A stretch of DNA of 64,000 nt from the NCBI RefSeq assembly GCF_030499535.1, contig NZ_JASTLB010000001.1, forward strand, positions 310,001 through 374,000. The letters run 5' to 3'. Below, one piece after another: positions 16,428 through 24,657 of this stretch (position 1 is the first letter of the stretch; each line of letters starts with the position of its first letter). Both the position numbers and the translations under genes were made by a program. The stretch is from Streptomyces sp. TG1A-8. GTDB lineage: Bacteria; Actinomycetota; Actinomycetes; Streptomycetales; Streptomycetaceae. The notes under the pieces are model-generated. The model was not told the origin of the DNA. It worked only from the letters and a program-made list of their open reading frames with translations, and ran no database searches.

Positions 16428-17453
16428 ATGGGAATGGTGGTGGATCCGGGACAGCTGCGGCTGCTCGCGTTGATCGAGCGGCACGGCTCCCTGACGGCGG
16501 CAGCTCACGCACTCCAACTCACGCCCGCGGCGGTCACCCAGCAGGTGACCAAGGCCGAGCGCAACTGGCAGGTGCCCCTGGTCATCCGTGGTCCTCGCGG
16601 GGCAACGCTCACCGCGGCCGGTGCGCTGCTCGCCTCCCACGGTCGAACTGTGGAGGAGGCATCGGACAGGGCCGAGGCGGAACTCTCTGCACTGCTCGGC
16701 CACCTCTCGCTCCGTCTCCGGATAGGGACGTTCCAGGCGGCTGCCCTGCACCTGCTGCCACCGGCCCTGACGACTCTGCGACACCGTCATCCGGACGCCG
16801 ACGTCTCCGTCATAGACGTGGTGTCCGGGCGCGGGGCGGACGAGATCAGCGCGGGTCGCCTGGATGTGGCCATCGTCGCGTCCTGGGGCACCTCGCTCGC
16901 GCCGCCCCCACACCTACGGGCCCACTCGCTGCTGTTGGACCCGATGGTCGTGGTTCTCCCCGATGACCATCCACTGGCCACCGGGCAGCCCGCGGACACC
17001 CAACTTCACCTGGAGCAACTGCGCGACGAATCGTGGGTTTCCATCCTGGCCGGCCATGCCGCCCGCGAACAGTTCCACGACGCTGCCCGCGAGGCCGGTT
17101 TCACTCCCACTGTGCGGTTCGAGACCGAGTCCTACGACGTCGCCCAGGCCCTTGTCGGCACCGGCATCGCGGTGGCCCTGGTCTCGCGCCTGGCCCTGAC
17201 CCATGCGCCTGGCACCACCTACCGCGAACTGGCCCGCCCCAGGCCCTACCGCCAGCTCTACGCCGTGACCAAGACCGCCGTCAGCCTCACACCACTCGCG
17301 GACATGCTCATCGACCTCTTACGCGATGTCGCCCGCGACATCACCGCCACGTGGGAGGCTCCCCCGCAGGAAGACAACGCTCATCGAACTCACCGCACGG
17401 AGCCTGAAGGCCGAGGCCGTGACGTCAGGTCTGGTGAGGGCCAGGTCCGGTGA
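16428..17453 (+). CDS. LysR-family regulator (ArgP/LysG-like), divergent from the LysE exporter
   Basis: The 341-residue protein begins with a winged-helix domain (LRLLALIERHGSLTAAAHALQLTPAAVTQQVTKAE) and a periplasmic-binding-like effector domain from about residue 90 (LRIGTFQAAALHLLP). The divergent placement with lysE suggests control of the exporter by an amino acid. The last 30 or so residues are Arg/Glu-rich and end just before the IS6 copy (stop 17451-17453, IS starts 17455), so the natural C-terminus may have been altered near the IS. The start is the ATG at 16428 after TTAGGATTACTGA. Confidence 0.88.
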   Translation: MGMVVDPGQLRLLALIERHGSLTAAAHALQLTPAAVTQQVTKAERNWQVPLVIRGPRGATLTAAGALLASHGRTVEEASDRAEAELSALLGHLSLRLRIGTFQAAALHLLPPALTTLRHRHPDADVSVIDVVSGRGADEISAGRLDVAIVASWGTSLAPPPHLRAHSLLLDPMVVVLPDDHPLATGQPADTQLHLEQLRDESWVSILAGHAAREQFHDAAREAGFTPTVRFETESYDVAQALVGTGIAVALVSRLALTHAPGTTYRELARPRPYRQLYAVTKTAVSLTPLADMLIDLLRDVARDITATWEAPPQEDNAHRTHRTEPEGRGRDVRSGEGQVR

Positions 17454-18252
17454 GGGCGCTGTCACGTTGGTGGGTGTGTGAGTGCCTGGCGGCGTGTCGG
17501 GGTGTGGTGGGGCAGGGGTCCGGTTCCGTGTTCAGGCTTCGGCGGGTTGGCCGGTGGCGCCGGTGGTCTGATCCCGGATCGTGAAGCGGGGGGGTCGTTT
17601 CGGCGCGGTGGTGGGCGGCGGTCATCAGGTGGCGGTGGGGTCGGAAGTGGGGTGGGATGCCGCTGAACGCGGACGGGAATCGCTGGGTCCCGCCGGTACT
17701 GCGGAAACCTTTCATCGCGCGTTCGCGCTGCCGGGTGGGCTGGTGGCTGTTCGCGGCCCGGTTGTTCAGGCCCTTGTGCGGGCGGTGCTCGACGCAGGAC
17801 GTGACCTCGTGGTGGGCCGCACCGTGGGAACGAAGCTTGCCGGTGACCACCACCTGCGGCACCGGGCAGGTCTTCTTGAGCGGTTTGCGGAACAAGCGCC
17901 TGGCCGCAGCGGTGTCCCGCCGGCTCTGGACCGGGATGTCGAGCACGCTGCCGCCGGCGTCGAGGGCCCGCCACAGATACTTCCGCTCGCCGTTGACCCT
18001 GGTGAAGACCTCGTCCAGGTGCCAGGTGTCCCCGGGCCGGGGCCGCCTTTGACACAGGCCGTCGGCGCAGGACTGCCCGAACTTCGCGCACCAGCGGCGG
18101 ACCGTCTCGTGGGACACGACCACGCCGCGTTCGGGCATCAGCCCCTCGACCTCGCGGAAGCCGAGCGGGAAGCGGAAGTACCGCCACACGCAGCGGGAGA
18201 CGATCCCGACCGGGTACCGGTGCCCCTGGTGCGACGGCGGTGCGCTGTCCAC
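17425..18252 (-). pseudogene. IS6-family transposase, copy 2, C-terminally frameshifted
   Basis: It starts at the GTG at 18252 and is the same protein as in copy 1 up to AETTPP. A seventh C in a run that has six in copy 1 then shifts the frame, so translation leaves the IS and stops at 17425. It shares the G138 and A167 replacements of catalytic residues with copy 1 and differs by P instead of S at residue 73. It is doubly inactive. Confidence 0.85.
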
Positions 18253-18318
18253 GGACGACCCCTCCCAGCACGACCAACCAGAAAATCATCCCACCCGGTC
18301 AGCCAACGTGACAGCGCC
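17455..18318 (-). mobile_element. IS6-family insertion sequence, copy 2, inverted (864 bp)
   Basis: The ends are GGCGCTGTCACGTTGG at 17455 and its complement ending at 18318, the same as copy 1 at 377-1239 but in reverse. The flanking octamers CCGGTGAG and TGACGATC do not match each other or those of copy 1 in either orientation. One extra base relative to copy 1 lies in a C7/G7 run near 17591. Confidence 0.9.
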
Positions 18319-18360
18319 TGACGATCGGCTGGCCGTCCCGGTCGACCATGCCGCGCCGCT

Positions 18361-18455
18361 GTCGAGGAGCACGCCCCCGACACCGTGGTGACGGACGTAC
18401 GCATGCCGCCTGGTTTCCAGGACGAGGGCCTGCACGCGGCGGTGCGGCTTCGAGC
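18361..18455 (+). pseudogene. Fragment of a NarL/LuxR-type response regulator receiver domain
   Basis: The frame reads VEEHAPDTVVTDVRMPPGF then QDEGLHAAVRLRAG, matching the phospho-acceptor strand and following helix of actinobacterial NarL-type response regulators (DVVVTDVRMPPxxxDEG). Only about 30 residues remain between the IS6 copy and a transposase fragment; the output domain is missing. Confidence 0.65.
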
Positions 18456-18590
18456 GGGCGGAGCCCACGACCGCGCCGACCTGCGCAAACGGCTTGGGGA
18501 AACGCAGCGCAGTGCGCATCGCCCGCAAGGGCACCGAGTCCGGCGGGCGGTCGGGGCGGCACCGCCGAGCGGCCGAGCGGCAGGCACCAG
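18456..18590 (+). pseudogene. Fragment of an IS5-family transposase C-terminal region
   Basis: HDRADLRKRLG in one frame and VRIARKGTESGGRSGRHR in the next correspond to the DxxxLRKxLRxRGxxxRIARKGIESSERLGRRRW stretch of the element B transposase. A frameshift separates them and the IERT motif is gone. It shows that an older IS5-type insertion once sat beside the IS6 copy. Confidence 0.65.
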
Positions 18591-18919
18591 CACCCCGACC
18601 GCCCGCGACGCCGCCGGGTCAGCCCGTCGCAGACCCACCCCTGCTTCGCCGACAAGGACGACCTCGCCCGGGACCAGCACGCCACCGGGGTGCTCGAAGC
18701 CGCTCCGGACGCCGTCGTCGCGCACGTCCGCCACCACGCGACCGAGCCGCGACGACGGTGCTCGCGGTCCCCGAAGCGAACGGCTCGCACGCCGACCGCC
18801 GCGGCACGGACGGCGAGGAGGTGGTGCCCGCTGGTCCCGGGCCCGGCCGCCGACGGGACCTCCCCCACCGCACCGGGCATCTCGCCGCGCGACCGCAGCC
18901 GGCCGGCCGGTGGGCCGGA
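18591..18919. other. 329-bp gap, gene debris not identified
   Basis: Several long GC-rich frames exist but none resembles a family that I recognise. A short stretch around 18650-18740 (plus strand, FADKDDLARDQH) faintly recalls a TetR C-terminus; I do not rely on it. Confidence 0.4.
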
Positions 18920-19786
18920 TCAGCTGTGCGTGGTGGCCGGCGGTCCGGCGACGGCGGTGAGCCGGAGCCTGGTCTCGTCCTCGCTGCCGGGTGCGGCGGT
19001 CATGATGACGATCTTGAGCTCGGAGTCGCCGTCGGTCAGGATGTCGCAGTCCACCGTGACCGGGCCCACCGAGGGGTGGTGAATCGTCTTGTGGTCCTCG
19101 CGGTGTGCGGCCACCTCTCCGGTCGCCCACAGCTCGGCGAACCTGCTGCTGCCCGCGTTCAGATCGCGGATCAGCGCGTCCAGGCGGCTGTCCCGGGGGA
19201 AGCGGCCGGTGGCGCGGCGCAGGTCGGAGACGACGGCGGCGTCGGTGGCGGCGCGGTCCGCCTCGGTCACCGGCCACCGCGTGAGGCGGGCGGGGCCGGC
19301 GTCCACCGGGAACCTGTCGCGGGCGAAGTTGCGCAGCCGCGGCGGCGAGGCGGAGGGGTCGCCCAGCAGGGCGGCCCACCCATGGTTCCACCACACCAGT
19401 TGCCAGTCCGCCGCGAACACGGCGACCGGCACGTCCCCGAGACGGACGAGCACCCGCTGCACGCCGGGCGGAAGGTGGTCACTGATCGCGCCGCTCACCG
19501 GAGGTGCGAGCCGGGCCAGCCGGTACAGGTGATCCCGCTCGGCGGTGGACAGCTGCAGGGCGCGCGCCAGGGACGCCACCACCGGCGCCGAGGGCGTCGT
19601 GGCCCGCCCCTGCTCCAGGCGCACGATGTAGTCGACCGACATTCCTGCGAGGTCGGCCAGTTCCTCGCGCCGCAGCCCGGCCGTGCGGCGCCCTCGTGCC
19701 GTCGGCAGTCCGGCGGCCTCCGGGGGCAACCGGTCCCGCCACGTGCGGATCATCGCGCCCAGTCCGGTCCCGGGTGTCGTCGTCAT
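18920..19786 (-). CDS. XRE-family regulator with MmyB-type ligand-binding domain
   Basis: The 288-residue protein has an N-terminal HTH (LPTARGRRTAGLRREELA and AGMSVDYIVRLEQGRATTPS, about residues 25-65). From about residue 100 it has the MmyB-like PAS-type domain (PVAVFAADWQLVWWN, WAALLGDPS). The reading frame is open far upstream to 21436, but homology begins at MTTTPG, so I start at the ATG at 19786. Such regulators are usually divergent from a short-chain dehydrogenase, exactly as here (SDR at 19901). The ligand is unknown, often proposed to be a fatty acid or quinone-like molecule. Confidence 0.88.
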   Translation of the reverse strand: MTTTPGTGLGAMIRTWRDRLPPEAAGLPTARGRRTAGLRREELADLAGMSVDYIVRLEQGRATTPSAPVVASLARALQLSTAERDHLYRLARLAPPVSGAISDHLPPGVQRVLVRLGDVPVAVFAADWQLVWWNHGWAALLGDPSASPPRLRNFARDRFPVDAGPARLTRWPVTEADRAATDAAVVSDLRRATGRFPRDSRLDALIRDLNAGSSRFAELWATGEVAAHREDHKTIHHPSVGPVTVDCDILTDGDSELKIVIMTAAPGSEDETRLRLTAVAGPPATTHS

Positions 19787-19900
19787 GACCTCCATCCTCC
19801 CGCATCCCGGGTCGTGCGGGGGAGCGCGAGGGTGGTACCGCTCCTCCCACCGTCGCAGCGTCCCCGGTCCACCTCCGTCAGCGGGGTCGGTATCGAAGGC

Positions 19901-20599
19901 ATGGCGATCACCTTCATCACCGGAGCCAACAAGGGTCTCGGCCGCGAGACCGCCCGCCGCCTGATCGAGCACGGCCACACCGTGCTCGTCGGAGCCCGCA
20001 ACCGTGAGCAGGGCGAGGAGGCCGCCGCAGCGCTCGGCGCACGCTACGTTCCCATCGACGTCAGGGACGACGCGTCCGTGGCCGCCGCGGCCGCGAACGT
20101 CGCCGAACACGAGGGCAGGATCGACGTCCTGATCAACAACGCCGGTGTGCACGGTGCCGCCGGCGATCCCAGCGACCTCACCGCCGCCGATGCCCTCGCC
20201 GTTTTCGACGTCAACGTCATCGGCGTCATCCGCACCACCACCGCGTTCCTGCCACTGCTGCGCCGTTCGGATGACCCTATGATCGTCAACGTCAGCAGCG
20301 GCATGGGCTCCCTCGCCCTCACCCACGACCCCGACCGGCCCGAGTCGCATGTCGTCGCGCCGCTGTACACCTCCTCGAAGGCGGCGCTGACGATGCTGAC
20401 CACGCAGTACGCCAAGGGACTCAAGGACATCCGCGTCAACGCCGCCGATCCCGGCTACACCGCGACCGACCTCAACGGTCACAGCGGCCCCCGGACCGTC
20501 ACCGAGGGCACGGACGCGATCGTGGCCCTCGCCACCGAGGGGCCCGGCGCCGCGACCGGGCGCTTCGTCCCCCGCCACGGCGAGATCGCCTGGTCCTGA
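19901..20599 (+). CDS. Short-chain dehydrogenase/reductase
   Basis: The 232-residue SDR has TGANKGLG (cofactor loop, near 7-14), LINNAG, the catalytic Ser in VNVSSGMGS and the YTSSK motif (VVAPLYTSSKAAL), followed by NAADPGYTATDL. The pattern is the carbonyl-reductase-like classical SDR, probably NADPH-dependent given the Arg in GARNRE. It is divergent from the XRE regulator, which probably represses it. A paralogous SDR with the same TGANKG and GFTATDLNG-type motifs lies at 45568-46311 beside a LysR gene. Confidence 0.88.
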   Translation: MAITFITGANKGLGRETARRLIEHGHTVLVGARNREQGEEAAAALGARYVPIDVRDDASVAAAAANVAEHEGRIDVLINNAGVHGAAGDPSDLTAADALAVFDVNVIGVIRTTTAFLPLLRRSDDPMIVNVSSGMGSLALTHDPDRPESHVVAPLYTSSKAALTMLTTQYAKGLKDIRVNAADPGYTATDLNGHSGPRTVTEGTDAIVALATEGPGAATGRFVPRHGEIAWS

Positions 20600-20922
20600 A
20601 CCTGTTCGGGCCGGCAGCCGGTTGCGGTCCGTCGGCGTTCCGCCGGGCCGCACGGTCACGACCGTGCGGCCGCGAACCGCTTCGGTGCCGGGGCCGCCCC
20701 TGCGGCGGGGCGCGCGGGGAGGCCGGCGACGTCGTGCCACGCCGGTCGGGACTCCCAGGAATCGGTTCGGCCGAGGGCAGCGTTTCGGCACCGGGCGACG
20801 GGTGGCGCCGTGACCGGGGGCGCGCCGGAGGCACGAGCCACTGGCCGGAAATCGGCGTGGTCCAGGCGCATTGCCCGTCCCGAAATCGACGCGGCGAAAG
20901 ACCTCTGGCAGAGTCCGGACCC
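20600..20922. other. 323-bp gap; no gene recognised
   Basis: Short frames only. It presumably contains the promoter of the TetR-type gene. No clear palindrome was found. Confidence 0.45.
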
Positions 20923-21639
20923 ATGACGACTTCCCATGCCCACGACCCCCACCAGGACAGCCCCGAGGCGGCCGTCTTACGCATGAAGGCCGAGGCGGTC
21001 CGCCGCCTGGCGGCTCGTCAGCACGTCGATCTGGACCCGAGCGGGGTGGCCCGCGACGCCGGGCTCGACCCGGTGCGCGCCGAGGAGTTCTTCCCCGACC
21101 GGGACAGCCTGTTGACCACGCTCGTCCTGGACGCCTACAACGCCATGGGCGACAGCGCGGAGCGGGCCGCGACCGAGGCGGAGAAGGCGGGAGCCGACCG
21201 GCTGGGACGCTGGACCGCCTGCTGGGAGGGCGTGCGCGGCTGGGCGCTCGCCCACCCCGAGGAGTACGTCCTGATCTGGGGCCGGCCCGTGCCCGGCTAC
21301 AGCGCCCCGCCGGAGACCATGGCCGCGGGTGCCCGCACCGTGCTCGTCCTCCTCGGTGTGGTGCGAGAGGCGCTCCAGGCCGGAGAACTCGCCGTGGACC
21401 ACGTCCCCGCGCCCGCGCTGTCCGAGGGCATGGCACGCACCACCGAGACGCTGGCCGGTGGTCTGCTGAGCGGGCTGCCCGCCCCCGTCATCGCCCGCAT
21501 GCTCATCATGTGGACCCAGCTGCACGGCATGGTCGGTTTCGAGGTCAACGGCCATGTCGCGGGTGTCGCCGCGGACCCGGGGGCGTTCTTCACCCACGCG
21601 GCGACGGCCATGGGACAGTACGTCGGCCTGACCCGCTGA
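20923..21639 (+). CDS. TetR-family transcriptional regulator
   Basis: The 238-residue protein has an N-terminal TetR-type HTH region (RMKAEAVRRLAARQHVDLD, GVARDAGLDPVRAEEFFPDRDSLLTTLVLDAYNAMG) and a C-terminal helical ligand domain with WEGVRGWALAHPEEYVLIWGRPVPGY, a pattern common to the WHG-type TetR C-terminal domains of actinobacteria. It starts at the ATG at 20923; a GGCAGAG sequence upstream is a weak ribosome binding site. No obvious partner gene: downstream is a decayed hydrolase and then the convergent FAD oxidoreductase of the type III PKS operon. Target and ligand are unknown. Confidence 0.8.
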   Translation: MTTSHAHDPHQDSPEAAVLRMKAEAVRRLAARQHVDLDPSGVARDAGLDPVRAEEFFPDRDSLLTTLVLDAYNAMGDSAERAATEAEKAGADRLGRWTACWEGVRGWALAHPEEYVLIWGRPVPGYSAPPETMAAGARTVLVLLGVVREALQAGELAVDHVPAPALSEGMARTTETLAGGLLSGLPAPVIARMLIMWTQLHGMVGFEVNGHVAGVAADPGAFFTHAATAMGQYVGLTR

Positions 21640-21792
21640 CCCCGGCCCCGGCACTCGCACCCGCTCCTCACCGCCTGGAATCCTCCCCGTCGCCCGCGGT
21701 GGTCGCCCCTGCCGTCCGGTCCCGGGGCGGGCGGGCGTGCCGGTCGGCCCCCTCATGCCCAGGGAGCCTCTTTCCGGCCATCCGATCATGGG

Positions 21793-21910
21793 CCCGGCTG
21801 TGGCGAAGGCGGGACGGGTGACGCCCGCCGCGGGGGCGAACCGGTCGAAACCGCACAGGTGGCCGGGGTGCACGTGGAGTTCCGCCGACACCCCGGCGGC
21901 CGACGACCGC
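21793..21910 (-). pseudogene. Remnant of an alpha/beta hydrolase fold-3 (acetyl-esterase-like) C-terminus
   Basis: AAGVSAELHVHPGHLCGFD and PAAGVTRPAFA match the end of lipase/esterase fold-3 proteins (AGVPxELHxYPGxxHGFD...AxVSRRA), where the final His is catalytic; here it is in a region with HLCGF, so the motif itself is damaged. It lies in the otherwise empty 375-bp gap between the TetR gene and the type III PKS operon. Confidence 0.55.
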
Positions 21911-22014
21911 ACCGCGCGGCGGACGTCCTCGCCGCGGGAGCGGCGGGCGCCGACCCGTCCGCCGACCGCCGTGACGGCAGTTCCCGGAACCCGCCGGATC
22001 ACGTCCCTGCCGGA

Positions 22015-23043
22015 TCACGTCCCCGCCGGACGCGCCAGCGCGCCGACGGCCGCGGAGAACAGCCACGGCAGCCGCTGCGCCGCGGGCACCAGCGCCGCGC
22101 GGACCGGGGGCACCCTCGCCGCGCCGAGCAGCACGTGCGTCAGCCAGCGGTGGCGCCGGGTGAGTCGCCGCCACTCCCGTTCGTAGGCCCCCGGGTCACC
22201 GCCGATGACCGCCCGCACCGCCGCCGAGGCCTGTGCGAGCGCCAGGGCGATGCCCTCGCCGGTCAGCGCGTCGACGTAGCCGGCCGCGTCACCGACGAGC
22301 AGCACCCGGCCGGCGGTGCGCGCGCTGGTGTCCTGGCGGAGCGGACCCGCCCCGCGCACCGGTCCGGCGGTCCCGGCCCCGGCCAACCGCTCCCGCAGCT
22401 CGGGGAAGTCGGCGAGGTGGTCGTCGTACGGGCCGCAGCCGGCGGTGAGCACCGCGACGCCCACGAGGTCGTCGGCCACCGGCGTCACGTAGGCCTCCGC
22501 GCCGCGGGCCCAGTGCACCTCGACGCGGTCGCTCCAGGGGCCGAGCACGTAGTGGCGCCGCAGCCCGTGCCGCCGGTGGGCCCGGCGGGGCCGGTGCAGA
22601 CCCAGGGCCCGGCGGATCGGCGAGTGCAGACCGTCGGCCGCGACGAGGTGGCCGGCACGGGTGCCGTCGACCACCACACCGTCCCCGTCCTGCTCGACAC
22701 GGCGCACGGTGCGCTGCTCGACCCGCACGCCCGCGGCCGACACCGCCTCGCGCAGCGCCGCGTGCAGCGTGGTGCGACGCACTCCGCGGCCCGGGCCCGC
22801 CCGGAAGACGGCGTCGGCCCGGTGCGGTCCGGCGACGTACCGGACGCCCAGCAGGTCGCGCCCCCGCGGGTGAACGCCGAGTGCTGCCAGGGCGGCGACG
22901 GCACCCGGCATCAGGCCCTCGCCGCACGCCTTGTCGACGGTGCCGGCACGCTGCTCCCAGACGGTCACGTCGAGCCCCGCCCTGGCCGCGTGCAGGGCCG
23001 TGGCGAGACCCGCGGGTCCCCCGCCCGCGACGAGCAGGTCCAT
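22015..23043 (-). CDS. FAD-dependent oxidoreductase (geranylgeranyl-reductase/hydroxylase-like), last gene of the type III PKS operon
   Basis: The 342-residue flavoprotein has the Rossmann GxGxxG loop at its very start (VAGGGPAGLATALHAARAG), the ACGEGLMP motif and the second FAD motif VLLVGDAAGYVDALTGEGI. It belongs to the group that includes geranylgeranyl reductases and aromatic hydroxylases. In Streptomyces griseus the srs operon pairs a type III PKS (SrsA) with a methyltransferase (SrsB) and a flavoprotein hydroxylase (SrsC) that oxidises the alkylresorcinol to a quinone; the order PKS, methyltransferase, flavoprotein here is the same, so an SrsC-like role is likely. It begins 10 bp after the methyltransferase gene. 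Confidence 0.85.
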   Translation of the reverse strand: MDLLVAGGGPAGLATALHAARAGLDVTVWEQRAGTVDKACGEGLMPGAVAALAALGVHPRGRDLLGVRYVAGPHRADAVFRAGPGRGVRRTTLHAALREAVSAAGVRVEQRTVRRVEQDGDGVVVDGTRAGHLVAADGLHSPIRRALGLHRPRRAHRRHGLRRHYVLGPWSDRVEVHWARGAEAYVTPVADDLVGVAVLTAGCGPYDDHLADFPELRERLAGAGTAGPVRGAGPLRQDTSARTAGRVLLVGDAAGYVDALTGEGIALALAQASAAVRAVIGGDPGAYEREWRRLTRRHRWLTHVLLGAARVPPVRAALVPAAQRLPWLFSAAVGALARPAGT

Positions 23044-23053
23044 GCGCGTCCCC

Positions 23054-23572
23054 TCAGGCCAGCCGCGCCAGGGCGGCGGCCTCGGCGCGGATGCGGGCGG
23101 TGAGCAGGAACCCGTTCAGCACGGTGAAGACGACCGCCGTGACCCAGGCCGAGTGCACCAGCGGGAGCGCGATCCCCTCGACGGCGACGGCGGCGTAGTT
23201 CGGGTGCGGGAGCCGGCGGTAGGGGCCGCCGGTCACGCGCGGAGCACCGGGCACGACGATCACCCGGGTGTTCCACTGCCGGCCCAAGGTGGCGATGCAC
23301 CACCAGCGCAGCGCCTGCGAGGCCGCGACGAGGGCGAGCATGCTCCAGGCGAGGACCGGTACGGCGTCCGGCCGGCGCACCCAGACCTCCGCGAGCGCAC
23401 CGGCCAGCAGTCCCGTGTGCAGCACCACCATGACCGGGTAGTGCCCCCGCCCGGACTCCACGCCGCCGCGCGCGAGGCTCCAGGCGGCGTTGCGGCGGGC
23501 CACGACCAGCTCGGCGGCCCGCTCCAGACCGACGGCCAGGACCAGGGCGGTGAACAGGACCTGACCGTTCAC
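23054..23572 (-). CDS. Isoprenylcysteine carboxyl methyltransferase (ICMT)-like membrane methyltransferase
   Basis: The 172-residue protein has four to five hydrophobic segments and ends with the ICMT-like block RQWNTRVIVVPG, GPYRRLPHPNYAAV and EGIALPLVHSAW, the conserved RHPxY-type motif for binding S-adenosylmethionine. Its gene overlaps the stop of the type III PKS gene by 4 bp, implying coupled translation. The SrsB protein of the srs pathway is a comparable methyltransferase acting on the phenolic lipid hydroxyl, so it probably O- or C-methylates the PKS product at the membrane. Confidence 0.83.
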   Translation of the reverse strand: MNGQVLFTALVLAVGLERAAELVVARRNAAWSLARGGVESGRGHYPVMVVLHTGLLAGALAEVWVRRPDAVPVLAWSMLALVAASQALRWWCIATLGRQWNTRVIVVPGAPRVTGGPYRRLPHPNYAAVAVEGIALPLVHSAWVTAVVFTVLNGFLLTARIRAEAAALARLA

Positions 23573-24657
23573 CCCTCGTCCCCCGCGGCGCGCAGGAGCA
23601 CGAGTTCGGAGCAGAAACCCGGCCCCATGGCGAGCAGGAGCCCGTAGGAGCCGGGCCGGGGCGGGCGGTCGGCGAGCGTGTCCGCCAGGACGTGCAGCAC
23701 CGAGGAGGAGGACAGGTTGCCGACCCGGCGCAGGGATTCCCAGGTCACGCCCAGGACGTCCCGTCCGACCCCGAGGGCGTCCTGCAGCGCCTCGATGACC
23801 CTGGGGCCACCGGGATGCGCGACGTACCAGCCGAGGTCGTCGTCGCTCAGCCCGTGGTCGGCGAGAAAGCCGCGGACGTCGTCACCGACGTACCGGCGCA
23901 CGAGGCCGGGGATCGAGGAGTCGAGCACGATCCTGAACCCGCCGGAACCGACGTCCCAGCCCATCGTGCGCTCCGAGTCGGGGTAGAGGCGGCTGCGCGA
24001 GGCGAGCACCTCGGGGCGGACGGGGTCGTCGGACCGTGCGAGCGGATGCTCGGGACCGACGGCGACCACCGCCGCGGCGCCGTCCCCGAACAGGCCGCTC
24101 GCCACGAGATTGGCGACCGAGGTGTCCTGGCGCTGCAGCGTGAGCGAGCACAGCTCGACCGACATCAGCACCGCGACCCCGTCCGGACGACCGCACAGCA
24201 GGTCGTGCAGGCGTGCGATGCCGGCCGCGCCGGCGACACAGCCGAGGCCGACGAGGGGCAGGCGCACCACGTCGGGGCGGAGCCCGATCCGGGCCGCGAC
24301 GCGGGCCTCGAGCGTGGGGACGGCCAGACCGGTCGCCGTGCACGACACGACGTAGTCGACGTCGGCCGGCGTGAGGCCGGCGTCCTTGAGCGCGTCGACG
24401 ACCGCGCGCCCGCCGAGCTCGACACCGGCCCGGATGAAGGTGTCGTTCGACCGGCCGAAGTCCCCGAGCCGGGCGTACTCCTCCAGTGGGAGGACGGTGT
24501 GCCGGGTCTCGACGCACGCGTTGTGGTGGAGCCGCTCGACGACACCGCGGTCGACCGTGCCCTCGGCCAGCGTGGTGGTGAAGGACTCGGTGATCTCCTC
24601 CTGCCGGTGGCAGTGCTCGGGCAGGACGCCGCGGACGCTGAGGACGCGCATGGTCAT
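23569..24657 (-). CDS. Type III polyketide synthase (chalcone-synthase family)
   Basis: The 362-residue protein carries the full catalytic triad: Cys140 in LVGLGCVAGAAG, His281 in YVAHPGGPRV and Asn314 in VGNLSSSS, plus the C-terminal YGLLLAMGPGFCSE loop. Such enzymes condense malonyl-CoA with an acyl-CoA starter, giving resorcinols, pyrones or naphthols. Adjacent srsB- and srsC-like genes suggest an alkylresorcinol-type phenolic lipid. The operon also has a UbiA prenyltransferase and a second flavoprotein, which the basic srs locus lacks. The gene overlaps its neighbours by 4 bp on both sides. Confidence 0.93.
   Translation of the reverse strand: MTMRVLSVRGVLPEHCHRQEEITESFTTTLAEGTVDRGVVERLHHNACVETRHTVLPLEEYARLGDFGRSNDTFIRAGVELGGRAVVDALKDAGLTPADVDYVVSCTATGLAVPTLEARVAARIGLRPDVVRLPLVGLGCVAGAAGIARLHDLLCGRPDGVAVLMSVELCSLTLQRQDTSVANLVASGLFGDGAAAVVAVGPEHPLARSDDPVRPEVLASRSRLYPDSERTMGWDVGSGGFRIVLDSSIPGLVRRYVGDDVRGFLADHGLSDDDLGWYVAHPGGPRVIEALQDALGVGRDVLGVTWESLRRVGNLSSSSVLHVLADTLADRPPRPGSYGLLLAMGPGFCSELVLLRAAGDEG

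Noticed and set aside
369..18326. 8-bp target duplications around the IS6 copies as proof of a composite transposon
   Set aside because: I compared all four flanking octamers directly and as complements; none match, so simple composite transposition is not demonstrated.
18600..18760. TetR-like C-terminal fragment (FADKDDLARDQH...)
   Set aside because: The resemblance is too short and weak to claim.
19787..21436. 550-codon upstream extension of the XRE regulator frame
   Set aside because: Homology to MmyB-type regulators begins at the ATG at 19786; the extension overlaps the SDR and TetR genes and is a high-GC artefact.
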